A stretch of 64,000 nucleotides of DNA. Origin: Kitasatospora mediocidica KCTC 9733. Its GTDB lineage: Bacteria; Actinomycetota; Actinomycetes; Streptomycetales; Streptomycetaceae. The position numbers and the translations under genes are program-made. Within the stretch, counting starts at the first letter, position 1. Every line of letters starts with the position of its first letter. Below, piece by piece: positions 34,255-43,640 of this stretch. A model generated the notes under the pieces. It was not told the origin of the DNA, made no database searches, and saw only the letters and a list, made by a program, of their open reading frames with translations. The stretch spans positions 248,001-312,000 of the forward strand of contig NZ_JQLN01000001.1 of the NCBI RefSeq assembly GCF_000744225.1, given 5' to 3'.

Positions 34255-37200
34255 CTACGGCTCGGCTGTTCCGTCCGTGCGGAAGAGTGCCAGGTCGGCG
34301 CCGAACGCGACGACGAGGCCGTCAGGGCACAGCCAGACATCCTCCACGGGATCGGTCACCACGAACTGGGTAGCCTCGCTCGTGTCGCTGGCGAGATCCC
34401 AGAGATACGTGACCCCGTTTCCGCGGCGGCCGTCGGTCGCCACCACCAGCTGGGGACGGCCCGGCGGCAGTTCTCCGACCAGCCACCTCATGGGTTCCCC
34501 GGGCAACGACAGCGACTTGACGAATTCGAGGTCCAGGACGTCCCAGACTCCCGCTCTGCCGTCCTTGTCGAGCGTGACGAGGCGCATTCTGCCGTCCACT
34601 TCGGCGTAGTTGAGGGACAGCCAGGAGTTGGCGGGGTGCTCGTGAAGCGAGTGGAGATCCAGGACGGCCAGCAGTTCGCCCGACTCCGCGTTCCAGGTCC
34701 GCACGCTCAAGTCCGAACCGAGGGTCAGCACGAGGTGCGTCTCCTCGATGGTGAGGACGTGGATGAGGCACGGCTCGACATCTCCGGGATGCGTCAACGT
34801 CGTACGGAATCCGTTGTCGGCGATGTCCCAGATGCGGACCTCTCTTCCTCCCTGGACCGTGACGGCCACGATCCTGTCCCCCATTTCCGCCAGCAACCCT
34901 TGTGCCTTCTCACGAAGGTCCGGCTCCAGGAGAGCCCCTTCCTCCGCTCCGGTGACCGTGTTCCAGACGTGCCACCACCGCTCCTCGCCCTGGGGCGTGG
35001 TGGTGAGCAGGAAGGTGCGCGAACCGAAGCTTCCGATCGCGACCACCGTCCGGCCGGCATCGGCCGGAGTGTGCTTCAGAGAGCGCCAACTGTTCCGGCC
35101 GAGATCCCAGACGGTGACGTGCCCGTCGGCGCCGTCCCCGGTGGGGACCGCGCTGATGACGAGGTGGTCGCGGTCGTCGGCGAGGGCCATGGCGATGTTG
35201 ACCGGCCCAGCTGCCGTATGGACCCGCTCGGTGCCGTCGACGAAGTTCCACACCTGGATCGACGCGTGGTCCGGTGCATGGGCGGCCGCATGCGTGGAGC
35301 CGATGTACACGGTCGGTTTGTCGTCCCGCTCCGACCTCCAGGAGTCCTGAGCGTCAAACGATCTTCCGGCGCGGCCGGTGGCCAGATCGATCAGCGACAT
35401 CGATCTCTCGCGGATGACCAGGGCGGATCGCCTGCCCCCGGCCTCCACGACGCCCAGACCCTCCACCCTGCCCTTCTCGAACAGCATCTCCTGCAGCTGT
35501 GTGGGGGCGGAAAGGTCCCACACCCGCACCACTCCGTCGCCCGCGGTCGTGACGATCACCGGCCGGTCCTCGACCTCCGCCACCGTGGCGGTGTCCTTGG
35601 AGTAGTTTCCCCTGGTCACACCGTCGCCATGGGAGAAGGCGTGCCGCAGAGTTCCGGTGGCCACGTTCCAGACCTGGACGACGCCGAAACACAGGAAAGC
35701 AACATGCAGGTCGTCCTCGATGACGGCGGTGCCCGCGATTTCCACCCACACATCGGGGACGAGGGCCACGGGGAAGGCGGCGACGGGCGCTCCGTCGGCC
35801 ACGTTCCAGATTCTGACGCGATCCGGCTGCACCGTGATCAGGCAGAGACGGTCGTCGATCTCCTGGAAACGGGCCGTCAGCGGGAACGCGCCGTCGTCGC
35901 CCGCGCAGGAGAACTCCGCCGGCGCAGGTCCACTGCCCAAGTTCCAGCCGGTGACCGTGCCTGACCTGTCCAGCATGAACAGACAGGGCCCGCCTTCGGA
36001 TCCGTCGGTGACGGCCATGACGTAACCGTCGTGGTGATGGGGAACATCCACGACCAGTGAGTTCTCACCGACGTCCCAGATCCGCAGGCGGGTCTCCTCC
36101 TTGAGGAACAGGAAGGGCTTGCCGTCTCCGGCGACGAGCCAGCTGAAGCGTTCACGGTTGAACCTGGTCGGCGCGGTGTCGACGCTCAGACCCGCCGCCC
36201 CCGTGGCAAGGTCCCAGACCGTGAGACGGTCCTTCTCCCCGACGAGGAGCAGGGGTACGCCGCCGCCAGTCATCAGGAACCCGACCGGATCGGGAATACG
36301 GTCGCCGTCCGGGCGTACGGGGAGCTCCAGATGCTCGTGGCCGCAGTCCATGTCCCATACCTGCACACCACCGTCCCGCGTCGTGATCGCGAAGAGATGG
36401 CCGTCGCTGACGAAGACCTTGGACACTCGGCTTGCGTAGGAGTCGAGGGAAACCGAGATGGTAAGGGTAGTTCCCTGTTCATCGGACGCCGGTTCAGGGC
36501 GCGGTTCGGGGCGCGGTTCGGGAGTCGAGAAGCTCATGGTGCCGTCGGTCAGGTTCCACGCCCGGATGACGTCCTGTTCGTCCTGGGTGATCGCGTGCGC
36601 GTGCCCGCGGAACCGGAGGATGTCCAGGACGTGGATGCGCTTCGACGTACCGCCGAACTGCCGCAGTGAGTGTCGCTGGTTTCCGTCGGCCAGGTCCCAG
36701 ACCTGGACCGTACCCTCGCCGTGGACCGCACTCGTCGTCAGCGCGTGCGGGCGGCCGTCGATATCGGCTATCACCGGCTCCTCGACTCCGTCGCCGTGTA
36801 CCAGGGTGTGCCGCAGCGCCCGGTTGGTCAGCGAACCGGTCGCCCAGGAAGGGGTCGGCGAGACCGTCCGATCGGTGGTGACCACCGACGAGACGGCCTC
36901 CGCGAGCGCCGGCTGCTTCCAGCGGAGGGCGTCCAGTACGAGGAGTTGGCGCCGCGCCTCCGGCAACTCGCGCAGCGGGTGGTGGGTGAGGGTGGTGCGG
37001 TAGACGGAGGCATGGATCTGCGCGGTCGGATCGCCTGCGAGGTGGAGGTGGGGCGCGAGGCCGGCCGGTTCCGCGTGCACGAGGAAGCCCGGATCCGTCA
37101 GAAGCCGATCGACAGCGCCACCACCGGCCGCGACCGCGTGCTCCATCGCGTGGCGCCTGAGGTACGGCTGAGCCAGCTCCCAGGCGACACAGCCGTCCGC

Positions 37201-39249
37201 GTCCGCGGGGACCTGCGCGATCAGCGCGTCCAGCACGGCGCCGCCGGCCGGTGGCGCGGAGTGCTCCGCCAGGCTCTGGTGGAAGAAGCGGTAGAGCTGT
37301 CGTCCGTCGGTGTCCCTGTCGGCTCGCAGGTAGAACGAGGCGTGGTCCAACGCCTGCCTGGTGGTGTCCAGATCGGGCGGCAACCGGTCGGGGTCCTGAG
37401 CGGGCGCGAGGGCTACGGCGGTGACGTGCAGGAGTTCCAGCGGCATACCTCGGCCCCGGGCATGCCCCAACGCCGCGACGACCGGCCGGACCCAGGGGTC
37501 GGTCCGGCTGAGGGTGTCGATGTGCAGGTCCAACATCCCCGCGATGGTGTTCGGCAGTCGCTCGACGACCTGTTCGGCCGTCAGCTCCGTCTCGGCGGGC
37601 AGTTGGGCGAGATGGTCGGCGAACAGGGTGGCGAGCAGGAATCCCCCGTGGTCGACCGCCCCGGCCAGCGCTGCGGCCAGTGCTGCCAGGGTCTCGTCCG
37701 GGTAGCGACGGTCGTTCCACAGCAGGTCGCCCAGGAAGCCTGCCAGGTCCTTGGTCAGGCGCTTCTCGGGCACCGTGTCGAGAGAGAGGAGGCTGCCCGG
37801 TTTCAGGGCGGCGTTGCGCAGGTTCGGCAGGCGCTTCCACAGGGGACGGGTGCCGATGAGGAAACGGCAGTCCGGCTGCGGTCCGTCTCCTCCCCGGTCG
37901 GCGAGCGGAAGGATCACCTGCTCCAGCAGGCCCTCGGGATCGGTGGCCTCGTCGAGAGCGTCGAGGATCAGGATGACCGGCCCGGCATCGGCCAGGCGTG
38001 ACCGCAGAGTTTCCAGTGTCGCCGCGCCCGCCGCGCTTGCCGTGCCGTTGGTGGCGGGGAGGTGGTGGGCGTCCGGTTCCCCGTCGAGCTGGCGCAGGAG
38101 CGACGCGATCAGTTGGTCGCCGTTCTGCCGGCGGGCGTGGACGGCGAGGACCCGCCCGGCCGGACGCGGGCGGTGATCCCGGACCCGGCTGAAGACGGCA
38201 CCTGCGAGCGGGGCCAGCTGAGGGTGAGTCAGGCAGGCCGTGACGCCGAGCAACGCGGATTTTCCGGAGCCGGCACTGCCGGTCACGACCAGCAGGTTCG
38301 ACTCCTCGCCGGCCGAGTCCTCCAACCAGCGGGCGATACGTTCGCGTTCGACGTCCCGGCCGGTGAACAGACAGCGGTCGGTCCCCTGGCTGCCGGTCGC
38401 GCGTCCGACGAAGTGAAGGGGGTCCAGCCCCGGATCGACCTCGGCGGCCAGCTGCCACAGGGCCGCACTGATGCGCGCCCGGTACCGTTCGGCCGGAGCC
38501 TCGGCGTAGGCCGGATTGACGAAGAACGGAGCGGGATCGAGCAGCGCCTCGGTGGTCGGGGTCCGGACCACGGACGTCGGGTAGTCGTCCGCGCCGGCGC
38601 CGCGGTTGAGCTCGCGGTGGATCTCGGCGGCGAAGGTGTCCACGGGAACGTGGGCGAGGACAGGGGAGATGTCCAGCCACCCCTTGGCCAACCGTTCCAG
38701 TACCTGAGCGGTGGCATGGCTGAACCTGGCTCTGAAGGTCGTCCTGCCCGGTCCGCAGGCAGCGATCACCCAGGCCTTTCGTTCCCTGTCGGTGATCTTC
38801 CGGAACTCCTGGGCCGAGAGCGCGGTTCCAGCGGAGCAGACGTCCAGCAGGAACAGGACGGGGCCGGCCGGACCGGCTTCGGCATCGCCGAGCATCGTCG
38901 TCACGTTGAGCGCCGTCCGACGCAGGTTCGAGCCCTGCGTACTGTCCATGACCGCGAGGTAGAGCTCCCCATGGAGGACGTCTCCGTGACCGCTGAAGTG
39001 AACGATCAGGGGCTCTCCGGCGGCTTGGTCCTGCACATCGGCCCAGGCCTCCGTCGCCTTGCCGAAGGACGGATCAAGAAGCGGGTGGGCGGAGCGGACT
39101 CCCACGCCGTCGAGCGCACGGGCCACGCGCTCCACGGCCGACGCCACGCTCGGCAACGGTTCGAAGCCCGTTTCACCGCGGGCGGCTTCGTCCTCGGACA
39201 CGAACCGCGGAGCGAACCCGCCCGCGCCGACCACCCACGACTTCGTCAT
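34255..39249 (-). CDS. Caspase-like peptidase - NACHT/STAND ATPase - WD40 repeat protein
   Basis: The 1,664-residue protein has three modules. Residues 1-240 are a caspase/CHAT-clan peptidase with the catalytic His in LIVHFSGHGD (H88) and Cys in VLFLLDVCSAG (C138). Residues about 300-760 are a P-loop STAND NTPase: Walker A VTGSAGSGKS (K330), Walker B VILILDALDEAT (D433/E434), then a helical winged-helix-like region. Residues about 790-1660 are a sensor made of beta-propeller repeats; I count sixteen W-D/N motifs such as VQVWDLADG, VRIWNVADG, VQVWNVATG and VRIWDIADN. No signal peptide or membrane segment. STAND proteins oligomerise on ligand sensing and activate the attached effector, here proteolysis. 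It lies 134 bp downstream of a hydrolase gene on the same strand, a possible partner or substrate. Confidence 0.92.
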   Translation of the reverse strand: MTKSWVVGAGGFAPRFVSEDEAARGETGFEPLPSVASAVERVARALDGVGVRSAHPLLDPSFGKATEAWADVQDQAAGEPLIVHFSGHGDVLHGELYLAVMDSTQGSNLRRTALNVTTMLGDAEAGPAGPVLFLLDVCSAGTALSAQEFRKITDRERKAWVIAACGPGRTTFRARFSHATAQVLERLAKGWLDISPVLAHVPVDTFAAEIHRELNRGAGADDYPTSVVRTPTTEALLDPAPFFVNPAYAEAPAERYRARISAALWQLAAEVDPGLDPLHFVGRATGSQGTDRCLFTGRDVERERIARWLEDSAGEESNLLVVTGSAGSGKSALLGVTACLTHPQLAPLAGAVFSRVRDHRPRPAGRVLAVHARRQNGDQLIASLLRQLDGEPDAHHLPATNGTASAAGAATLETLRSRLADAGPVILILDALDEATDPEGLLEQVILPLADRGGDGPQPDCRFLIGTRPLWKRLPNLRNAALKPGSLLSLDTVPEKRLTKDLAGFLGDLLWNDRRYPDETLAALAAALAGAVDHGGFLLATLFADHLAQLPAETELTAEQVVERLPNTIAGMLDLHIDTLSRTDPWVRPVVAALGHARGRGMPLELLHVTAVALAPAQDPDRLPPDLDTTRQALDHASFYLRADRDTDGRQLYRFFHQSLAEHSAPPAGGAVLDALIAQVPADADGCVAWELAQPYLRRHAMEHAVAAGGGAVDRLLTDPGFLVHAEPAGLAPHLHLAGDPTAQIHASVYRTTLTHHPLRELPEARRQLLVLDALRWKQPALAEAVSSVVTTDRTVSPTPSWATGSLTNRALRHTLVHGDGVEEPVIADIDGRPHALTTSAVHGEGTVQVWDLADGNQRHSLRQFGGTSKRIHVLDILRFRGHAHAITQDEQDVIRAWNLTDGTMSFSTPEPRPEPRPEPASDEQGTTLTISVSLDSYASRVSKVFVSDGHLFAITTRDGGVQVWDMDCGHEHLELPVRPDGDRIPDPVGFLMTGGGVPLLLVGEKDRLTVWDLATGAAGLSVDTAPTRFNRERFSWLVAGDGKPFLFLKEETRLRIWDVGENSLVVDVPHHHDGYVMAVTDGSEGGPCLFMLDRSGTVTGWNLGSGPAPAEFSCAGDDGAFPLTARFQEIDDRLCLITVQPDRVRIWNVADGAPVAAFPVALVPDVWVEIAGTAVIEDDLHVAFLCFGVVQVWNVATGTLRHAFSHGDGVTRGNYSKDTATVAEVEDRPVIVTTAGDGVVRVWDLSAPTQLQEMLFEKGRVEGLGVVEAGGRRSALVIRERSMSLIDLATGRAGRSFDAQDSWRSERDDKPTVYIGSTHAAAHAPDHASIQVWNFVDGTERVHTAAGPVNIAMALADDRDHLVISAVPTGDGADGHVTVWDLGRNSWRSLKHTPADAGRTVVAIGSFGSRTFLLTTTPQGEERWWHVWNTVTGAEEGALLEPDLREKAQGLLAEMGDRIVAVTVQGGREVRIWDIADNGFRTTLTHPGDVEPCLIHVLTIEETHLVLTLGSDLSVRTWNAESGELLAVLDLHSLHEHPANSWLSLNYAEVDGRMRLVTLDKDGRAGVWDVLDLEFVKSLSLPGEPMRWLVGELPPGRPQLVVATDGRRGNGVTYLWDLASDTSEATQFVVTDPVEDVWLCPDGLVVAFGADLALFRTDGTAEP

Positions 39250-39383
39250 CCGCCCCGGCCCTCCACTTCTGAAACCCGCTCAGCACTATAGGAGCGGCGC
39301 CATCGGCATCGAGGCAACTTCTGGGAGCAGGCCCGCTCCCCCGACCGGCTGCTCACCGGAACGGCCGCCGGGTCTCGCCCTTT

Positions 39384-40259
39384 TCAGCTCAGGTAGGGCG
39401 CGATCGCCGCGGCGGTCAGGCCGCCGGCGAGATAACCGCCCAGCGTGTGTGGGTCGAACAGACCGATGTCCGTGGTCACGTGCTCCTCGACCAGGAACCG
39501 CCCGCCGAGCTCCGGCGGCACCGCCACGAGGTCGCCCGCGTCAGCGATGTTCACCCAGCGCCGCACTCCCGGCGACCGTGAGCCCACCCCGTGCCGCAGG
39601 GCCGGTTCCAGCTTCCGGATCAGCGTCGGTAGCCCCAGAGGCGAGCCAAGTGTCACGAGCAGTTCCACCTCGAGGTCGGGGTAGGCGTGCAACGTCTCCC
39701 AGGCCACCACCGACCCCAGCGAATGCGCCACCACCACGTCCGGGCGCTGCGCCCGAATCGTGCCGGCCACCCGGTCACGCACGGCTGCCCGCACCTGCGG
39801 TCGCGAGGTGTAGGCGTCCAGCTCTCTGATCGACGCGATCACGAGCCGCCCCAGCCGCTCCGTCACCTCCTCCCGGATCCGTGACGCCAACGTCGCACCG
39901 CCGTCCCGGCGGACGAGCCAGCCCAGTCCCTGCCTCACGGGTGCCAGCCAACCCGCCTGCGCCTCCTCCGGTTGGGGCACGCCGGCCGCCAGCAGCCACT
40001 CCCACGCCTCGCGCAGTTCGTCGTCCGACAGTTCTTCCAGACCCGGGACCCCGCCGGACTGCTGCTCCACACCGTCGGCCAGCAGATCGGCGTAGTAGGC
40101 CATGGCCAGTTCCGTCACCGGAACGTGCGACAGACCCGCGGCCCGCAGCCCCTTCTCCAGACTCGGCCGTGCCGCGTCCGCCAGCAGCGACGCTGCCACG
40201 TCCGGGGCCACACCCCGCTGCTGGTTCCAGATCCCGTGGACCAGTACCGCTCCCGCCAC
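39384..40259 (-). CDS. Alpha/beta hydrolase (lipase-like) upstream of the caspase-STAND gene
   Basis: GTG 40259 has GGAGGGG about 10 bases upstream and starts right at the first strand (AGAVLVHGIWN), giving 291 residues; the open frame reaches 40322. The oxyanion HG (VHGIWN), the nucleophile elbow VVAHSLGSVVAWETL (Ser about 180; Ala replaces the first Gly of GxSxG), a later Asp (NIADAGDLVAVP) and a C-terminal His (LFDPHTLGGY) complete a lipase-type triad. A helical insertion covers about 30-150. It is the first gene of a probable two-gene unit with the caspase-STAND-WD40 gene, so it may be its effector or substrate. The reaction is unknown. Confidence 0.75.
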   Translation of the reverse strand: MAGAVLVHGIWNQQRGVAPDVAASLLADAARPSLEKGLRAAGLSHVPVTELAMAYYADLLADGVEQQSGGVPGLEELSDDELREAWEWLLAAGVPQPEEAQAGWLAPVRQGLGWLVRRDGGATLASRIREEVTERLGRLVIASIRELDAYTSRPQVRAAVRDRVAGTIRAQRPDVVVAHSLGSVVAWETLHAYPDLEVELLVTLGSPLGLPTLIRKLEPALRHGVGSRSPGVRRWVNIADAGDLVAVPPELGGRFLVEEHVTTDIGLFDPHTLGGYLAGGLTAAAIAPYLS

Positions 40260-40443
40260 GACCCCGCCCCTCCGCCGTAACACCCCTGCTCTGCACCGCA
40301 CTTGCACTCGGTCACTCGTCATGAACGGCCCCGGCCGTGTGGGCCCGGGGGCGGATTCGTCGAAGCGGCCGGACAGAGCCTAGTGCCGCGTCAGGCCAGC
40401 CGACCACCGTCCACCTCAGCATGCCCGACCCCGGTGCAGGACA

Positions 40444-41055
40444 CTAGGTCGCCGTGGACGCACCGCCTGACCGGTGCCCATTCCCGTTGCCGAGCAGCCT
40501 GTCGACGAGGAGTTCGGGGTAGCCGGTGGCCGGCGGGTCGATGCCGAAGATCGACCGGATGTAGAACGGTGCGATGAGCTGGTCGAGGATCTGCTCCAGG
40601 GGCGGCGGGTTCTCGCCGCGGGCCGTGGCCCGCCGGCGGATCTGCTCGATGGAGTGCATCCGGCGCTGGAAGTGCTGCGCACGATCGGCCTTGGCCTGGG
40701 TGCTGTTCGGCATGGACAGCATGACGGCGCGTACGAGAGCGCGTCCTTCGGGTGTGCGCATGCTCGCGACGCTGGCTTCGGCCCAGGCGAGGAGGTCGCC
40801 GCGCAGGGTGCCGGTGTCGTTCAGCGGTGAGTCGCGCTCGAGGCGGGTGGTGGCCGTGTCGGCCAGGAGCGCGTCGAGGTTGCCCCAACGCCGGTAGACG
40901 CTGGTGTGGTTGACGCCCGCGCGTTGCGCGATGGCGGGGATGTTGAGGTCCTCTCCCTGCGGGTCGCAGAGCAGGTCGATGACCGCCTGGTGGACGGCCG
41001 CGCGGACCTGTTCGGGGCTCCTGCGGATGCGCGTGGTCGGTTGCTTCGAAGTCAC
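40444..41055 (-). CDS. TetR-family repressor
   Basis: The 203-residue protein has an N-terminal TetR HTH (about 12-60: VRAAVHQAVIDLLCDPQGED, IPAIAQRAGVNHTSVYRRWG, NLDALLADTATTRLE) and a TetR_C_11-like all-helical ligand domain with LRGDLLAWAEASVASM and LEQILDQLIAPFYIRSIFG. It is divergent from an alpha/beta hydrolase gene. Two TAAGCACAGAT-containing near-palindromes in the 105-bp gap are its probable operators. Confidence 0.9.
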   Translation of the reverse strand: MTSKQPTTRIRRSPEQVRAAVHQAVIDLLCDPQGEDLNIPAIAQRAGVNHTSVYRRWGNLDALLADTATTRLERDSPLNDTGTLRGDLLAWAEASVASMRTPEGRALVRAVMLSMPNSTQAKADRAQHFQRRMHSIEQIRRRATARGENPPPLEQILDQLIAPFYIRSIFGIDPPATGYPELLVDRLLGNGNGHRSGGASTAT

Positions 41056-41065
41056 CCGACCATCG

Positions 41066-41085
41066 TAAGCACAGATGTTTGCTTT
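41066..41085. promoter_or_regulatory. TetR operator candidate 1 (TAAGCACAGATGTTTGCTTT)
   Basis: It shares TAAGCACAGAT with site 2 and ends TTGCTT, an imperfect inverted repeat. It is placed 10 bp upstream of the TetR start, so it would mediate autorepression. Confidence 0.6.
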
Positions 41086-41116
41086 GCAGCATCCGGAGGG
41101 TCTACAGTTCCCACCA

Positions 41117-41136
41117 TAAGCACAGATCAGTGCTTA
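41117..41136. promoter_or_regulatory. TetR operator candidate 2 (TAAGCACAGATCAGTGCTTA)
   Basis: Perfect 7-bp arms TAAGCAC / GTGCTTA around AGATCA lie 24 bp upstream of the hydrolase ATG. The two sites are 51 bp apart start to start. Confidence 0.7.
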
Positions 41137-41160
41137 GCGCCTCCGAGGAGAGTGTGTGCG

Positions 41161-42381
41161 ATGAAGCAGCTGCTGTTCCCGAACAACACCCAGTTCTGGT
41201 ACGAGACCCTGCGCTCGATGAGTCACATCGCCTACGGCGGGGCCGACTTCGGCGAGGTCGTCTCCACCGGCGAGCGCATCGTCGAGGGCGACTACGCCAG
41301 CTGGCACACCGAGTGGCTCGCCACCGCCGACCGCGTGGCCGCAGAGGCCGACAAGGCACTGGCCGCCGGACACCGGATCAGCGCCCGGGACGGCTTCCTG
41401 CGGGCCTCCAACTACTACCGCTCGGCCGAGTTCTTCCTGCACGGCCGCCCCTGCGACCCCCGCCACGACCACGCCTACGACCGCAGCGTGGCCTGCTTCC
41501 GGGCGGCGGCGGCCCTGTTCACCCCGGTCATCGAGCCGGTCGAGATCCCGTACGAGGGCACCACGCTGCCCGGCTACCTGTACCGGGTGGACACCACCGG
41601 CACCCCGCGCCCGACCGTGATCATGCACTCCGGCTTCGACGGCACCGCCGAGGAGATGCACTTCGGCGGCGCGCTGGCCGCCGTCGAGCGCGGCTACACC
41701 GTCCTGACCTTCGACGGCCCCGGCCAGCCCGGACCGCGCCACCACCAGGGCCTGGTCTTCCGGCCCGACTGGGAGAACGTCATCACCCCCGTGATCGACT
41801 TCGCCCAGACCCTCCCGGAGGTCGACAACAGCCGGATCGCGCTGCTGGGTTCCAGCATGGGCGGCCTGCTCGCCCCCAGGGCCGCGGCCTTCGAGCACCG
41901 GCTGGCCGCCTGTATAGCCGTCGACGGCGTCTTCGACCTCGGCCAGGTCTCCGTCCGCTTCACCCCCCACGACCGCGAGGAGGCCGAACGCCTCCTGCGC
42001 GCCGAGCACGCCCCCGAACTCGACACCGCCCTCGACGCGGTCATCGCCGACAACGCCACCGCCCGCTGGGCGTTCAACCACGGCATGTACGTCATGGGCG
42101 TCGACACCCCCCGCGCCTTCGGAGCCGCCTACCTCGACTACACCCTCGCCGACGGCATCGCCGAGCGCATCCAGTGCCCCACCCTGGTCTGCGACGCCGA
42201 AGAGGACGAGTTCTTCAAGGGCCAGCCCGCACAGCTCTACGACCACCTCACCTGCCCCAGGACCCTGATGCACTTCACCGTGGCGGAGGGCGCCGGCGCC
42301 CACTGCCACCCCGGCGCCATGCGCCCGGCCCTCGCCCGCATCTACGACTGGCTCGACGACACCCTCAAGACGACCGCCTGA
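41161..42381 (+). CDS. Alpha/beta hydrolase of the FrsA/2,6-dihydropseudooxynicotine-hydrolase-like type
   Basis: ATG 41161 has GAGGAGAG upstream and gives 406 residues. About 130 N-terminal helical residues (FWYETLRSMSHIAYGGADFG, YYRSAEFFLHG) precede an alpha/beta hydrolase core with YEGTTLPGYLYRVD, VLTFDGPGQPGP, nucleophile elbow ALLGSSMGGLLAP (Ser232), acid LVCDAEEDEFFKG and a His near GAGAHCHPG. The layout matches the esterase/C-C hydrolase group often annotated as dipeptidyl aminopeptidase-like. It is most likely controlled by the divergent TetR repressor, whose ligand may be related to the substrate. Confidence 0.88.
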   Translation: MKQLLFPNNTQFWYETLRSMSHIAYGGADFGEVVSTGERIVEGDYASWHTEWLATADRVAAEADKALAAGHRISARDGFLRASNYYRSAEFFLHGRPCDPRHDHAYDRSVACFRAAAALFTPVIEPVEIPYEGTTLPGYLYRVDTTGTPRPTVIMHSGFDGTAEEMHFGGALAAVERGYTVLTFDGPGQPGPRHHQGLVFRPDWENVITPVIDFAQTLPEVDNSRIALLGSSMGGLLAPRAAAFEHRLAACIAVDGVFDLGQVSVRFTPHDREEAERLLRAEHAPELDTALDAVIADNATARWAFNHGMYVMGVDTPRAFGAAYLDYTLADGIAERIQCPTLVCDAEEDEFFKGQPAQLYDHLTCPRTLMHFTVAEGAGAHCHPGAMRPALARIYDWLDDTLKTTA

Positions 42382-42414
42382 GGAGGCTGAGAACGCGTCG
42401 AGGTCGTGACTGGA

Positions 42415-42530
42415 CCTGTGACGCCGTGGTCGTGGGCGGTCGCGTCGACATCGGTCATCGCGTCGGTCACGAGCACGACGTTGTAGCCGAACTCGTAGGC
42501 CGTGTGGGCCGTGGGCGCAGGTGGGGTCGC
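42415..42530 (-). pseudogene. Fragment of a cysteine hydrolase (isochorismatase-like) gene
   Basis: The minus strand encodes TAYEFGYNVVLVTDAMTDVD followed by ATAHDHGV. This is the conserved late segment of isochorismatase-family cysteine hydrolases (usual form A-ELGY-V-vv-DA-td). The flanking sequence in this frame is not family-like and no start is present, so only a scrap survives between the hydrolase and phosphatase genes. Confidence 0.55.
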
Positions 42531-42650
42531 TGGCCGGCGAGCACCGGTCGGTCTTGGCCATCCGCAGATCACTCGGCCGGGAGTCGGGCTCGGGCAGGAG
42601 CTCGGCCACAAGGCCTCGCCCGCCGGGGCGCCGGCTCGTAGGGTGTGCCC

Positions 42651-43397
42651 ATGGAACGGATCATCAGCTTCACCCACCTGCGCAACGTCCGCGATCTGGG
42701 CGGTCTGCTCACCACGGACGGGCAGGCGATACGCCCCGGGCTCGTCTACCGGTCCGACGGCCTCCACAAACTGGTAGGCGCGCACGCGGCCGAGGACCGG
42801 GAACGCTACGCGAAGCTCGGCGTGCGCACCGTGATCGACCTGCGGCACCGCTGGGAGATCGACCAGCAGGGCCGGGCGCCGCACGACACCGCGCCCGCCT
42901 GGCATCACCTGAGCATCGAGCACCGCTCCTACGACCAGTACCACCAGTCGTTCGAGGACGTCGCACAGTTCTTCGCGGACCGCTACGTCGAGACCGCGGA
43001 GGACGGACGGGAGGAGATCCGCGCCGTACTGGAACTGGTGGCGGACCCGCAGTCCGTGCCCGTGCTGTACCACTGCAAGGGCGGCAAGGACCGGACCGGG
43101 ATCATCACCGCCCTGATCCTCAGCCTGCTCGGTGTCCCCGAGGCCGACATCGTCGCGGACTACGCGTTGACGGAGGCCGTACGCCCCGCCCTGCTCGCCG
43201 AGTGGGAGGCTGCGGGAGGAAAGCCGCTGCCACCAGGCACCGGTGCGTTCCGCGCCCCCGCCCGCGCCATGGAGCTGTTCCTCGTCGAGCTCGCGCAGAA
43301 CCACGGCTCAGTCTCCGGCTACATCGCCTCCACCGGCGCCGACCCGGAGGACCTGGCGCGGCGGCTGCGCGACCTCTACCTCGAGAGGGAGCTCTGA
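42651..43397 (+). CDS. Tyrosine/serine protein phosphatase (PTP-like, DSP family)
   Basis: ATG 42651 (GTG 42645 also possible) gives 248 residues. It starts with FTHLRNVRDLGGLLTTDGQA and RPGLVYRSDGL, the signature of Tyr_phosphatase_3/IphP-type enzymes. The P-loop is VLYHCKGGKDRTGIITALIL, i.e. C142-x5-R with the Lys-Asp variant typical of lipid- or Ser/Thr/Tyr-phosphatases like MptpB. The C-terminus holds GSVSGYIASTGADPEDLARR. Substrate not known; no kinase is adjacent. Confidence 0.88.
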   Translation: MERIISFTHLRNVRDLGGLLTTDGQAIRPGLVYRSDGLHKLVGAHAAEDRERYAKLGVRTVIDLRHRWEIDQQGRAPHDTAPAWHHLSIEHRSYDQYHQSFEDVAQFFADRYVETAEDGREEIRAVLELVADPQSVPVLYHCKGGKDRTGIITALILSLLGVPEADIVADYALTEAVRPALLAEWEAAGGKPLPPGTGAFRAPARAMELFLVELAQNHGSVSGYIASTGADPEDLARRLRDLYLEREL

Positions 43398-43640
43398 GCT
43401 CTCTCCGCTCGGTCGGAAGGCGTCGTTCATTCGGACCAGGTTGCTGTCGATGTCCTCGACGTCCACGCCGTCACCAGCGTCCGCGCCCACGGCTCCACCG
43501 GAATCACCTGCCTCCTGGGCCCAACTCGCCCGCTACGGCGCGAAAATCCAGCTACCGATGTACGACGCCACCCTCCACCCACCCGCATGGGCCGCCGAAC
43601 TACAAGCAGCCGGGTCGGGTGCGACGGCTACCATCCCCTG

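Noticed and set aside
36494-38680. 728-residue minus-strand frame within the caspase-STAND gene
   Set aside because: It is a second frame of the same strand with Arg/Pro-rich composition; the 1,664-residue frame carries all the catalytic and WD40 motifs.
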